Below are positions 17,002 through 25,929 of a stretch of DNA of 64,000 nt, in pieces. Position 1 is the first letter of the stretch, and every line of letters begins with the position of its first letter. The notes beneath the pieces were generated by a model. That model made no database searches and was not told where the DNA came from. It saw only the letters and a program-made list of their open reading frames with translations. The stretch covers positions 4,650,001 to 4,714,000 of the forward strand of contig NZ_CP109131.1 of assembly GCF_035917995.1 (NCBI RefSeq), written 5' to 3'. Both the position numbers and the translations under genes were made by a program. The stretch comes from Streptosporangium sp. NBC_01755 (GTDB lineage Bacteria > Actinomycetota > Actinomycetes > Streptosporangiales > Streptosporangiaceae).

Positions 17002-18613
17002 TCAGCGCGTCGAGGTCCCGCGCGGCCCGCTCCCGTGCCTCGGACACCTCACCGGTGACCGGGACGACGGCCTCCAGGTAGCACTTGAGCTTGGGCTCGG
17101 TGCCCGAGGGGCGGACGACGACGCGGGCGTCGCCGGACAGGCGGTAGCGCAGGCCGTCGGTGGACGGGAGGTCGGCGGAGCCCTCGATCAGGTCGTCGGT
17201 GGACTCGACCTTGCGGCCCCCGAGTTCCACCGGCGGGGTGGTGCGCAGGCGGGTCATGGCGCCGGTGATCAGGGACAGGTTGTCCACCCGGACCGAGAGC
17301 TGGGACGTGGCGTGCAGGCCGTAGCGGCGAGCTTGGTCGTCGAGGAGGTCGAGCAGGGTACGGCCGTCGAGTTTGGCCTGGGCGGCCAGCCCGGCGACGG
17401 TCAGCGCCGCGCCGATGCCGTCCTTGTCGTGCACGGGCAGCCCGAGGTCGGAGCCGACGCTGTACCCCAGCGCCTCCTCGTACCCGAAGAGCAGGCCCGG
17501 GCCGGCCTTCATGATCCATTTGAAGCCGGTCAGGGTCTCGGCGTAGCGCACCCCGTGCCCGGCAGCGATCTTGCCGAGCAGCGACGAGGAGACGATGGTG
17601 GTCGCCACCAGGCGGTCCTCGCCGGAGGTCTGCCCGATCACGTGCTCGCCCAGCAGGGCGCCCACCTCGTCGCCGGTCAGCATCCGGTAGCCACCGCCAG
17701 GCAGCGGCACACCGACCGCGCAGCGATCGGCGTCGGGGTCGTTGGCCAGGATCAGGTCGGCGCCGACCCGCTCCGCCAGCTCCAGTGCGAGGTCCATCGC
17801 GCCGGGCTCCTCCGGGTTGGGGAAGGCGACGGTGGGGAAGTCGGGGTCGGGCTCGGCCTGGGCCTCGACGATGGCCGGCGCGTCGAACCCGGCGGCGGCG
17901 AAGGCCCTGGCCAGGGTGTCGCCGCCCACGCCGTGCAGCGGGGTGTACGCCACCCGCAGCTCGCGGGCGCCGCCGATCGGGAGCGCGGTCACCGCCTCCA
18001 GGTAGGCGGCCACGACGCCGTCGTCCAGCGCGGTCCAGGCGGGGTCGTCAGGGGAGCCGAGGGGCAGCTCGGAGACCGGCCCGACCGCGTCGATGGCGGC
18101 GGAGATCTCCGCGTCGATCGGCGGCACGATCTGCGAGCCGTCCCCCCAGTAGACCTTGTAGCCGTTGTCGCGGGGCGGGTTGTGGCTGGCGGTGACGGTC
18201 ACGCCCGCGTCGGCGCCGAGGTGGCGGACCGCGAAGGCCAGCACGGGCGTGGGCAGCGGCGCCGGGAGGACCGAGGCGCGCAGTCCGGCCCCGGTGAGCA
18301 CGGCCGCGGTGTCGCGGGCGAAGAGGTCGGACTTGTGCCGGGCGTCGTAGCCGATCACGACATGCCTGCCGGGACCGAGGACGCGGGCCAGACCGGCGGC
18401 GGCACGCATGACCGTCACCCGGTTCATCCGATTGGGGCCGGCGCCCAGCTCGCCGCGGAGCCCGGCGGTGCCGAACTCCAGCTTCGAGCCGAACCGCTCG
18501 CGCAGCGCGTCACCGTCGCCGCTCTCCAGCAGTTCGGCCAGCTCCGCGCGCGTGTCGGGGTCGGGGTCCTGGGCCAGCCAGGAACGGGCGAGCCCCGCGA
18601 GATCGCTGCTCAT
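16958..18613 (-). CDS. Phospho-sugar mutase (phosphoglucomutase/phosphopentomutase type)
   Basis: This 551-residue alpha-D-phosphohexomutase interconverts sugar 1- and 6-phosphates (or 1- and 5-phosphates). The phosphoserine loop VTVTASHNP lies near residue 140, the metal loop DPDADR near residue 290, the sugar-binding GYEEALGY near 390 and the phosphate site VVRPSGTEPKLK near the end. Its position directly downstream of purine nucleoside phosphorylase fits a phosphopentomutase role on (deoxy)ribose 1-phosphate; that is inference. ATG 18613 was chosen (AGAGG 5 nt upstream) over GTG 18619. Confidence 0.9.
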   Translation of the reverse strand: MSSDLAGLARSWLAQDPDPDTRAELAELLESGDGDALRERFGSKLEFGTAGLRGELGAGPNRMNRVTVMRAAAGLARVLGPGRHVVIGYDARHKSDLFARDTAAVLTGAGLRASVLPAPLPTPVLAFAVRHLGADAGVTVTASHNPPRDNGYKVYWGDGSQIVPPIDAEISAAIDAVGPVSELPLGSPDDPAWTALDDGVVAAYLEAVTALPIGGARELRVAYTPLHGVGGDTLARAFAAAGFDAPAIVEAQAEPDPDFPTVAFPNPEEPGAMDLALELAERVGADLILANDPDADRCAVGVPLPGGGYRMLTGDEVGALLGEHVIGQTSGEDRLVATTIVSSSLLGKIAAGHGVRYAETLTGFKWIMKAGPGLLFGYEEALGYSVGSDLGLPVHDKDGIGAALTVAGLAAQAKLDGRTLLDLLDDQARRYGLHATSQLSVRVDNLSLITGAMTRLRTTPPVELGGRKVESTDDLIEGSADLPSTDGLRYRLSGDARVVVRPSGTEPKLKCYLEAVVPVTGEVSEARERAARDLDALKSGLADVLGLTAGQ

Positions 18614-18716
18614 TGTCACCTCTCGGGCCTGGGCCCGTCGCCGGTTGAACCCTTGAAACCAGGGTGATTCTTGAAAGCCGGGTGCTTCCTCTGACCGGTT
18701 CCCGGCCAGGGGGTCC

Positions 18717-18862
18717 CAGACCGTGTGGTCCGGGCTGTGGTCTCAGACCGTGTGGTCCGTGTGGTCTCAGATCGTGTGGTCCGTGTGGTCTCAGATCGTG
18801 TGGTCCGTGTGGTCTCAGATCGTGTGGTCCGTGTGGTCTCAGACCGTGTGGTCCGGGCTGTG
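18717..18862. repeat. 24-bp tandem repeat array
   Basis: Five clean units begin at 18741, 18765, 18789, 18813 and 18837 (core TCTCAGATCGTGTGGTCCGT), flanked by variant units on both sides. The array fills the gap between the purine nucleoside phosphorylase stop and the mutase start, so it is transcribed within that minus-strand operon. Confidence 0.92.
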
Positions 18863-18866
18863 GGGC

Positions 18867-19670
18867 CTACAGCTTGCCGACGACCTTGGCCAGCAGGCCG
18901 CCCATGCGTGCGGCGGTGGCGCGGCCGACCTCAAGCACCTCCTCGTGGTTGAGCGGCTCGCCCACGAGACCGGCGCCCGGGTTCGTGACCAGGGAGATGC
19001 CGAGCACCTCGGCGCCGCCCTCGCGGGCCGCGATGGCCTCAAGCACCGTGGACATGCCCACCATGTCGCCACCGAGGATGCGGCACATGCGGACCTCGGC
19101 CGGGGTCTCGTACGTCGGGCCGCGGAAGGCCACGTAGACGCCCTCGGCCAGCGAAGGGTCGGCCTCGCGGGCCAGCTCGCGCAGGCGCGGGGTGTAGACG
19201 TCGGTGAGGTCGACGAAGGTGGCGCCGGTGATCGGGCTGGCACCGGTCAGGTTGATGTGGTCACTGATCAGCACCGCCTCGCCGACCTCCTGGGTCTCGG
19301 GGCGCAGGCCCCCCGCGGCGTTGGTCAGCACGACCGTGCCCGCCCCGGCCCTGATCGCGGTCCGTACCCCGTGCACGACCGGCTCCACGCCGCGGCCCTC
19401 GTAGAGGTGGGTGCGGCCGAGGAAGATCAGCACGTTCTTGCCCGACCCGGTCCGCACGGCGCGGATCCGGCCCGCGTGGCCGGCCACCGCGGGCGGAGCG
19501 AAGCCGGGCAGGTCGGTCACCGGGATCTCGGCGATCGTCTCGCCGATCGCGTCGGCGGCCGGGACCCAGCCCGAACCCATCACCAGCGCGACGTCGAAGG
19601 AGTCCACGCCGACGGTGCTCCTCAGCGTGTCCGCGGCGTCCGTGGCGAGTGCATAGGGATCATTGCTCAC
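18867..19670 (-). CDS. punA: Purine nucleoside phosphorylase
   Basis: This 267-residue trimeric-class enzyme cleaves inosine and guanosine with phosphate. Motifs in order: VMGSGW for phosphate, GHAGRIRAVRTG, RTHLYEG, TNAAGGL, FRGPTYETPAE, the GDMVGMSTVLE specificity segment and TNPGAG. It would act on the inosine made by adenosine deaminase. It lies 253 bases upstream of the phospho-sugar mutase on the same strand, the two separated by a tandem repeat array. Confidence 0.94.
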   Translation of the reverse strand: MSNDPYALATDAADTLRSTVGVDSFDVALVMGSGWVPAADAIGETIAEIPVTDLPGFAPPAVAGHAGRIRAVRTGSGKNVLIFLGRTHLYEGRGVEPVVHGVRTAIRAGAGTVVLTNAAGGLRPETQEVGEAVLISDHINLTGASPITGATFVDLTDVYTPRLRELAREADPSLAEGVYVAFRGPTYETPAEVRMCRILGGDMVGMSTVLEAIAAREGGAEVLGISLVTNPGAGLVGEPLNHEEVLEVGRATAARMGGLLAKVVGKL

Positions 19671-19915
19671 CTCACCGAGCGTACCGGCCGACGGTGGCGT
19701 CTCGTCCGCTCCGTACCGCTTTCTGCTTACCTGTCCATGGCCGTCCGGCGGACGGCCGCGGACAGGCGCCGAAGAGCGCCCCGTCCGTCCTCTTCCAGCA
19801 CGGCTAGCCCCGTTCTCCGTATGTGCCGCGTCGTTGCAGGTCAGCAGCTATACCTGATCCAGTGCAGCAGGTAATCACCCCAGGTCGATCGGGGGTCATG
19901 TGCGGAATACAGGGC

Positions 19916-20368
19916 CTAGCTCCCCAGGGAGGTGCAGGGGCGGCCGCGTAGTTCCTTGACGTAGTCGTCGGGGGCGCCCGCGCGCTCGGCGGCCTCGGCC
20001 AGGATGCCGAGGTAGCGGGCCGAGGGCAGCCCACCCTCGTAGCCGTCGAGCACGTAGAACCACGCCACGACCTCGCCCTCCAGGGTCTGCACCCGGAGCC
20101 TGACCTTGTGGTAGAGGCCGCGCGCCGCACCCTCCCACTGGTCGAGAGAGCTCTCGTCCCACTCGGGCACGTCGTAGAGGACGACGAAGACCTGCTCGGC
20201 TGCGTCCTCGACGATGGAGGCGAGGGCGCCCTCCCAGCTGAGATCGTTCCCGCCGAAGGTCAGACGCCAGCCCTGGAGCCAGCCCGTTCCCCTGATCGGG
20301 GAGTGAGGGGCCCGCTGGGCCATCTGCTTCGGGTCCATGTTGCTGCCGTAAGCGGCGTAGACAGGCAC
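19916..20368 (-). CDS. Gamma-glutamylcyclotransferase family protein
   Basis: This 150-residue protein starts with the family signature VYAAYGSNMDP, followed by GTGWLQGWRLTFGG and a conserved acidic core (VVAWFYVLDGYEGG). Family members release 5-oxoproline from gamma-glutamyl compounds. GTG 20368 places YGSN close to the N-terminus as in relatives; longer in-frame starts upstream lack support. It is divergent from the lpdA-like gene, with about 150 bases between them. Confidence 0.85.
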   Translation of the reverse strand: MPVYAAYGSNMDPKQMAQRAPHSPIRGTGWLQGWRLTFGGNDLSWEGALASIVEDAAEQVFVVLYDVPEWDESSLDQWEGAARGLYHKVRLRVQTLEGEVVAWFYVLDGYEGGLPSARYLGILAEAAERAGAPDDYVKELRGRPCTSLGS

Positions 20369-20521
20369 GTTGGCCAACACTAATCGAAGATCCGCGAGAC
20401 GCTCACCCAGCCTCGAAGCCACGCCGGTGTCCCGTGGAATTACGGCGGTTTTGGAGGACTTTCGCGTTTTGGGAGGGATGCTGAGCGATGGCCGGTCCCG
20501 CCATGCGGGAGAATAGGGTAC

Positions 20522-21916
20522 GTGACGAGGATAGTGATCATTGGTGGCGGGCCCGGTGGATACGAGGCTGCGCTGGTCGCCGCCCAGTTGGGAGCGCAGG
20601 TCACCGTCGTCGAACAGGACGGCCCCGGCGGAGCCTGCGTGCTCACCGACTGCGTGCCCTCCAAGACGCTGATCGCCACCTCCGCGCGCAAGCAGGCGCT
20701 TCTCGACGCCAGCATGCTCGGCGTGCACTTCACCGGCGGCCCCGACGGCGAGGTCGGCGGCGTCATCGCCGATATGCCGCTGGTCAACAAGCGCGTCAAG
20801 GATCTCGCCAGGGCGCAGTCCGCCGACATCGCCGCGCGACTGGCCGCCGAGGGCGTCGAGGTGATCAAGGCCCCGGGGCGGTTGGTCGACCCGCAGGTGG
20901 TCAGGGCCGGAGACAGGACGATCCGCGCCGACGTCGTCATCGTGGCGACCGGCGCGACCCCGCGTATCCTGAACGGCGCCGAGCCCGACGGCGAGCGCAT
21001 CCTCACCTGGCGGCAGTTGTACGACCTGGAGGAACTGCCCGAGCACCTCATCGTGGTCGGCTCCGGCGTCACCGGCGCCGAGTTCGCGGGCGCCTACCGC
21101 TCGCTGGGCTCGGAGGTCACGCTCGTCTCCTCCCGCGACCGGATGATGCCCAATGAGGACGCCGACGCCGCCGAGGTCCTCGAAGAGGTCTACCGCCGCC
21201 GAGGCATGAACGTCATGGGCCGCTCGCGCGCCGAATCCGTCAAGCGCACCGCGGACGGTGTGGTCGTCACGCTGGAGGACGGCCGGACCGCCGAGGGCAG
21301 CCACTGCCTCATGACCGTCGGCATGGTCCCCAACACCGCCGGGATCGGTCTTGAGGAGGCCGGGGTCACCCTCGATCGGGGCGGTTTCATCCAGGTCGAC
21401 AAGGTCTCCCGCACCTCCGCGCCCGGCGTCTACGCGGCCGGGGACTGCACCGGGGTCCTGATGCTCGCCTCGGTCGCCGCCATGCAGGGCCGGATCGCCG
21501 TCTGGCACGCCCTCGGCGAGGCCGTGCAGCCGCTCCGCCTGGCCACCGTGGCCTCCGCCATCTTCACCGACCCCGAGATCGCCGCCGTGGGCGTCGCCGA
21601 GAGGGCGGTCGAGGCCGGCGAGATCGAGGCCAACATCGTCAAGCTGCCGCTGGCCACCAACGCCCGCGCCAAGATGCAGGGCTTCAACGACGGTTTCGTG
21701 AAGCTGTTCTGCCGCCCGCACACCGGCATCGTCCTCGGCGGTGTCGTGGTCGCCCCCCGAGCCTCCGAGCTGATCCTGGCGGTCTCGGTGGCCGTACAGC
21801 AGCGCCTGACCGTCGACCAGATCGCGCACACCTTCGCGGTCTACCCCTCCCTGTCCGGCTCCATCACCGAGGCCGCCCGCCGCCTCATGCAGCCCATGAC
21901 CCCCAGCGGCATCTGA
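20522..21916 (+). CDS. lpdA: NAD(P)H-quinone dehydrogenase, LpdA type
   Basis: This 464-residue flavoprotein of the pyridine nucleotide-disulfide oxidoreductase family has the FAD motif GGGPGGYEAAL, NAD motif VVGSGVTGAEFAG and second FAD motif VYAAGDCTGV. The redox motif reads GGACVLTDCVPSKT. The C-terminal His-Glu pair of true lipoamide dehydrogenases (HxHPTxxE) is replaced by VYPSLSGSITEA. It therefore resembles mycobacterial LpdA, a quinone reductase, and not the E3 subunit. The start is GTG 20522. Confidence 0.88.
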   Translation: MTRIVIIGGGPGGYEAALVAAQLGAQVTVVEQDGPGGACVLTDCVPSKTLIATSARKQALLDASMLGVHFTGGPDGEVGGVIADMPLVNKRVKDLARAQSADIAARLAAEGVEVIKAPGRLVDPQVVRAGDRTIRADVVIVATGATPRILNGAEPDGERILTWRQLYDLEELPEHLIVVGSGVTGAEFAGAYRSLGSEVTLVSSRDRMMPNEDADAAEVLEEVYRRRGMNVMGRSRAESVKRTADGVVVTLEDGRTAEGSHCLMTVGMVPNTAGIGLEEAGVTLDRGGFIQVDKVSRTSAPGVYAAGDCTGVLMLASVAAMQGRIAVWHALGEAVQPLRLATVASAIFTDPEIAAVGVAERAVEAGEIEANIVKLPLATNARAKMQGFNDGFVKLFCRPHTGIVLGGVVVAPRASELILAVSVAVQQRLTVDQIAHTFAVYPSLSGSITEAARRLMQPMTPSGI

Positions 21917-21981
21917 CGTGGCCCCCGGGTGGGAGGCACGGCTGGCATCCTGGGAGGCCCGCGATCACAAGGAGATCAGCC

Positions 21982-22317
21982 ATGCCCCACCCTCTCGGCA
22001 CGCCGCCCGCGCCTCGGCGCACCCCTCTCAGCGCGGAGGAGAGGGTCCGGAGCGAGGCGAACTTCGCCCCCTTGGTCGCCCAGCAGCTCGTCGCCAACGG
22101 ATGGTTCAGGGTGAGCGCCGACACGCCGGAGATGGTGGAGCTGTTCCAGGCGGTCGCCCGCCGGGTGGGCGAGACGCTCGGGCGGCCTGTGGTCAGCTAT
22201 GCCAACGGCAGGTACATGGTGATCACCTTCGGCCAGGAGGAGACCTCAGCCGTCTCGGCCTCACTGGCCGAGGTGCCCGCTCAGCACGGGAGTGACCGCC
22301 AGGCGTCGTCCCTGTAG
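21982..22317 (+). CDS. Small conserved-type protein of unknown function
   Basis: This 111-residue protein has an ATG preceded by AAGGAG. A Pro-rich N-terminus is followed by a compact alpha/beta stretch (LSAEERVRSEANFAPLVAQQ, RPVVSYANGRYMVITFGQEE). I do not recognise the family. It sits 65 bases after the lpdA-like gene on the same strand. Confidence 0.6.
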   Translation: MPHPLGTPPAPRRTPLSAEERVRSEANFAPLVAQQLVANGWFRVSADTPEMVELFQAVARRVGETLGRPVVSYANGRYMVITFGQEETSAVSASLAEVPAQHGSDRQASSL

Positions 22318-22406
22318 TCGAGTGCTCCCGAACCGGTGGGCGGCTCCGGAGGAACCCGATGAACCTTACCGGTGCGGAATCGGTCCGGCTCAACCGTCTT
22401 GGTTCT

Positions 22407-22658
22407 TCAGACAGGTCCCGGACCGAAGTCGAACTCTCCGGCACGGACGCCGGAGACGAAGGCGTCCCATTCCGTGCGGGTGTAGTGGATCACGGGTCCA
22501 TCGGGATCTTTGCTGTGCCGTACGGCGACACGTCCGGTGCCGTCGTTCACGGGACCCGCTTCGACACAGTTGCCGCCACCGTCGGCACTGAAGCTGCTGA
22601 TGTGCCAGGAAATCGGGGCGTGCTCGGGAGCAGACATGAGCGGTGCGGCTCCATTCAT
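22407..22658 (-). CDS. DUF397-domain protein
   Basis: This 83-residue protein has the DUF397 pattern: WHISSFSADGGGNCVEAG, VAVRHSKDPDGPVIHYTRTEWDAFVSGVRAGEF. Such proteins in actinomycetes are paired with XRE regulators and are thought to act as their small partners or targets (WhiJ/BldB-like systems). The start overlaps the stop of the XRE gene as ATGA, so the two are coupled. Confidence 0.92.
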   Translation of the reverse strand: MNGAAPLMSAPEHAPISWHISSFSADGGGNCVEAGPVNDGTGRVAVRHSKDPDGPVIHYTRTEWDAFVSGVRAGEFDFGPGPV

Positions 22659-23518
22659 GCGGGCTGATGGAACTTTTCCGCGATCGCTGTGATCAGCTCG
22701 ATGGACCTCTTTGGGCTGAGCGAATCATTGCAAATGCGGTCGAACTTAGACGTAAGCCTGTCGGCGGCTCCGGCTTCTACGTATATCGCACCAGCGGGGC
22801 TCGGGACATAGGCGACTGCGGGGTAGGGGCCAGGGAGTTCGAAGATTCGAAAGGCCCCGTCAGGGCTGGCGTGAGCGCCCGCGGTCAGGGGCAATACCCG
22901 GATCTCGATGTTCGTCTGGTTCGCGGAGGCGACGAGCTGAGCGAGCTGATCACACATGATTTCGGACCCGCCTACCCTGCGGCGCAGCGTGGCCTCGTCG
23001 AGAACCGCGATGAGGTTTGGCGCGTTCTCCACGGTCAAGACCTGCTGGCGGGTCTGCCGGAACCTGATCCAGCGGTCGACCTGCTCCGGATCTGCCGTGG
23101 GTTCCTCGGCTCGGATCATGGCGTTCATGTATTCCCTGGTCTGGAGCAGCCCTGGGATGACGAATGCGTCGAACGACCTGATCCTCTGAGCGCGTGACTC
23201 CAGCCAGGCGTAGTCGACGATGTTCAGGGACAGGTCCTCGGAGTAGTTGTCCCACCAGCCGCTCTGCCAGACGTCGCGGCTCAGCCGGATGAGCCCTTCT
23301 CGCCGTTGTTCCCCTGTGACGCCGTACAGGTCGAGCAGCGCGATGACATCCGGTGTCCGGGCAGGGTACAGACCGGCTTCGAAGCGGCTGACCGTGGAGC
23401 CGTCGCGTTGAAGGAACTCGCCGGTTTCTTTGAGGGTGAGGTTGGCCGCCTCCCGTAGTTCACGGAGCTGCTTGCCCAGCCACTGGGATCGCAGGGTTAC
23501 GCCGCGCTTGGCGTTCAC
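22655..23518 (-). CDS. XRE-family regulator with DUF5753 domain
   Basis: This 287-residue regulator has an N-terminal HTH (LGKQLRELREAANLTLKETGEFLQRDGSTVSRFEAG) and the DUF5753 domain (VPGLLQTREYMNAMI ... EAGAADRLTSKFDRI). GTG 23518 was chosen because AGGAAGGA lies just upstream; the longer frame from 23539 would start inside that site. With the coupled DUF397 gene and the divergent ATPase it forms the three-part actinobacterial set related to development and antibiotic control. Confidence 0.92.
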   Translation of the reverse strand: MNAKRGVTLRSQWLGKQLRELREAANLTLKETGEFLQRDGSTVSRFEAGLYPARTPDVIALLDLYGVTGEQRREGLIRLSRDVWQSGWWDNYSEDLSLNIVDYAWLESRAQRIRSFDAFVIPGLLQTREYMNAMIRAEEPTADPEQVDRWIRFRQTRQQVLTVENAPNLIAVLDEATLRRRVGGSEIMCDQLAQLVASANQTNIEIRVLPLTAGAHASPDGAFRIFELPGPYPAVAYVPSPAGAIYVEAGAADRLTSKFDRICNDSLSPKRSIELITAIAEKFHQPA

Positions 23519-23729
23519 AGCCGTTCCTTCCTCATACACGGACAGTGGTCGAAGGTTACACCTCTGTCACGCATATGGGAGGAGTTCACGATTCCGCTGT
23601 GCAGGTTTGCAGAGCGCATGCCATAGTTCATCGTGTTCAATTCATTACTCTCCGTGTTCGAGAGGTTGTGAACGACATGAGAACGTTGGCGTGCGTTAAC
23701 CGCGCTCCTTGTGCCGAGGAGGCCCCATC

Positions 23730-24131
23730 ATGATCGGCGTAACGTGGCGTAGATCTTTTCCCGGTGATCCGGCCCAGCTCCACGATGTCCGCAAACTTGT
23801 TGGAGCACTCCTGGCCGAATGCCCCGTCCTGGATGACGCGATCGCCTGCCTTGCCGAGCTGGCTTCGAACGCGGTAGTCCACACCAAGTCGCGTGGCGAC
23901 GTGTTCACGGTCGAGCTCCGGCTGGTGGGTGATTCCGTCCGGATCGCCGTAACGGACGCCGGAGGGCCTACGGTGCCGGCTCTTCCTTCTCCCGTCCGGG
24001 GGGAGATGCTCGAAGGCGGGCGGGGATTGGCCATTGTCGCTGCGTTAAGCACGTACATGGGCACCGAGGGCGACGAGGAAGGCCGCACTGTGTGGGCGGA
24101 GCTCAAGTGGGGTGCCCAAGAGAGGTGCTAG
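23730..24131 (+). CDS. GHKL ATPase (anti-sigma/regulatory kinase-like)
   Basis: This 133-residue protein is an HATPase_c domain without other modules. The N box is ELASNAVVH, the G1 box is VTDAGGP and the G2 box is GGRGLAIV. Such single-domain proteins act like RsbW/SpoIIAB anti-sigma kinases or as partners of XRE/DUF397 pairs. ATG 23730 follows GAGGAGG. It is divergent from the XRE gene, about 200 bases away. Confidence 0.88.
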   Translation: MIGVTWRRSFPGDPAQLHDVRKLVGALLAECPVLDDAIACLAELASNAVVHTKSRGDVFTVELRLVGDSVRIAVTDAGGPTVPALPSPVRGEMLEGGRGLAIVAALSTYMGTEGDEEGRTVWAELKWGAQERC

Positions 24132-24186
24132 CGGACGAGGACGAGGAGCCTCCCGTCGCCTCTGCGTGCCGGACTAAGATCGGCGG

Positions 24187-25089
24187 ATGTCCAAGCCGCG
24201 ATCAACAACGCGCCGGGTGCTGCGCTGGGCGCGTCGGCTGGTCGCCGTCGTGATCGGCGTCTGCGCGCTGGTGGGGGCGGTGCGGCTGGTCGCGCCCGCC
24301 ACCGCGGGGACGACCGAGGAACCGGCCGGGGTCAGGCGGCAGTTGACGTTCCTGCGCGCCGCGCTGGACGGCGGGGCCGGTGACGAGGCGCAGCGGCTGT
24401 TTCCGGAGGGGTACTTCTTCCTGCACGCGCTGTACGGCCTGAGCTGGGCCGAGATCGGGATACGCGAACCGGCCGGCGAGCGGGCGTCGGCGCTGCGGGA
24501 GGCACGGTGGGCATTGGAGCGGCTGGACTCGCCGTCCGGCCGCGACCCGTTCAGCCCGGACCTCACCCCCTCGTACGGTGTCTTCTACCGGGGCTGGAGC
24601 AACTGGCTGCGCGGGCAGGTGCTGAGCCTGCAACCGGCCGGGCAACGCGATCCGGGCGAGCTGCGCCGCTTCGCCGACGACTCCGCCGCGCTCGGCGCGG
24701 CGTTCGACGCCTCGGCGTCGCCCTACCTGACCGCCTATCCCGGTCAGGCGTGGCCGGTCGACTCGACCGTGGCGATCGCGTCGCTGCGGCTGCACGACAC
24801 GCTGCTGCCGGCCCGGTTCGCCGGGACCGCCGAACGCTGGCTGCGGGAGGCGCGCCGACGGCTCGACCCGCGCACCAGGCTGCTCCCGCACCGGGTCGAC
24901 CCCGACACCGGCGAGCCGGCCGAGGTGGCCAGAGGCACCTCCATGGGGGACGCCCACGCCGCCCCCGCCACCGGCGAGCATCTCGTGGTGGTGGCGGATG
25001 CCACTGCTCTCGCTGCTGGTCCTTATCGGCATCGCGCCCTGGCTGCCCGCTCTGGTACGCCGCCGCACCCGCTGATCTGGAACTCGTAA
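24187..25089 (+). pseudogene. Internally deleted membrane-anchored protein gene
   Basis: The first 240 codons look genuine: a membrane anchor (residues 13-37), then an alpha-helical enzyme-like domain (FFLHALYGLSWAEIGIR, YGVFYRGWSNWLRG, LLPHRVDPDTGEPAEVARGT). After ARGTSM the reading frame turns to low-quality sequence, while a +1-shifted frame at 25002-25076 encodes a hydrophobic helix and basic tail (PLLSLLVLIGIAPWLPALV, RRRTR, stop). That pattern fits loss of a central segment plus a frameshift. The last codons run into a copy of pentapeptide-gene sequence (25056-25109). Confidence 0.55.
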
Positions 25090-25109
25090 TCGAGCCGGTC
25101 GATAAGATC
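25056..25109 (-). pseudogene. Remnant of a pentapeptide-protein C-terminal segment
   Basis: On the minus strand this reads LIDRLDYEFQISGCGGV, close to EEIDQLDYEFQVSGRGGI of the intact gene at 25930-27126 and in the same orientation. DNA identity is high over about 50 bases. It marks an old duplication or recombination end point. Confidence 0.6.
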
Positions 25110-25117
25110 TGTCCCCC

Positions 25118-25848
25118 GTGGTCGCGTCCACGGATGTGGTGTACGAGCATCCGAATCCGGTAAGCCGGTCACGGTGGAAAAGCGCGGCGTTGTCCGTGGT
25201 GAAAGCGCGGCGAGGGTGGTGGAGTGGTTCAGGGCCGCTCGTCGGTGTCGCGTCGTGCGGGGTCGAAGATCAAAAGCGCAGCGAGGGCAGTGGAGTGGCC
25301 CAAGACCGCCCATCGGTACGGGTCCGCCGCGGTGCGGCAGGATTCGGGGCCGCTCCTCGCCGCTGCTCGCCGCCGCCTCGTGCGGGGCTCTCGCCGTGCG
25401 GGGTACGAAGGTCCGCGGGGCGTCCGGTCACGGGTCGCCCTCGGCCGGGCGCGGGGACGAATCGGGCCTTCCACCACGAAAAGCGGCCCACCCGAGGGGT
25501 GGCAGTGGCGCCTTCCTTGATCTGGGTGAATCCGCACGCCCCCAGCGTGCCAACTCACCCAGATCATGGAAAATCCCCGATCGTCACCACCACGGCCCCG
25601 CCTCCACGCCCGCCATGACCCGCTTTGCCCCCTCCCGGAGCTCCACCGGCCCGCCCCCGGTCACCCACACCCGCCCAACGCCCGCCACCACCCCGCACGA
25701 TGCGACACCGGTGAGCGGCCCCCAACCACTCCACCACCCTCGCCGCGCTTTTCCCCACGGACTACGCCGCGCTTTTCAATGGCGATCAGCCAGGCGCGAC
25801 GCAGGTACCGATCTCAAACACTCGTACACCACCTGCGCGGACGCGACC
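25118..25848. repeat. Long imperfect inverted repeat around 430 bp
   Basis: The left arm 25118-25262 pairs with the right arm 25692-25848. Shared stretches include GAAAGCGCGGCGAGGGTGGT with GGAGTGGTT (25202-25231) against its complement at 25728-25757, GGTGTCGCGTCGTGCGGGGT at 25242-25261 against GGTGTCGCATCGTGCGGGGT read in reverse, and GGTGGTGTACGAG near both outer ends. A third degenerate copy of the inner part lies directly at 25267-25312. The interior holds no credible gene; a perfect 11-bp inverted repeat (GATCTGGGTGA / TCACCCAGATC) lies near 25518-25567. No transposase is present. Confidence 0.75.
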
Positions 25849-25909
25849 GGTGGATCTGCCGAGGGATACGTGGTGGATCTGCCGAAGGTTGCGTGGTGGA
25901 TCTGCCGAG
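25849..25909. repeat. 23-bp tandem repeat, 2.7 copies
   Basis: Units begin at 25849, 25872 and 25895, each starting GGTGGATCTGCCGA. They lie between the inverted repeat and the end of the pentapeptide gene. Confidence 0.85.
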
Positions 25910-25929
25910 CCGAGTTCCGCTGATGGGCG

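Noticed and set aside
25174-25923. Several long frames in the inverted-repeat region
   Set aside because: They run through both arms in different frames with Arg/Pro/Gly bias and no motifs.
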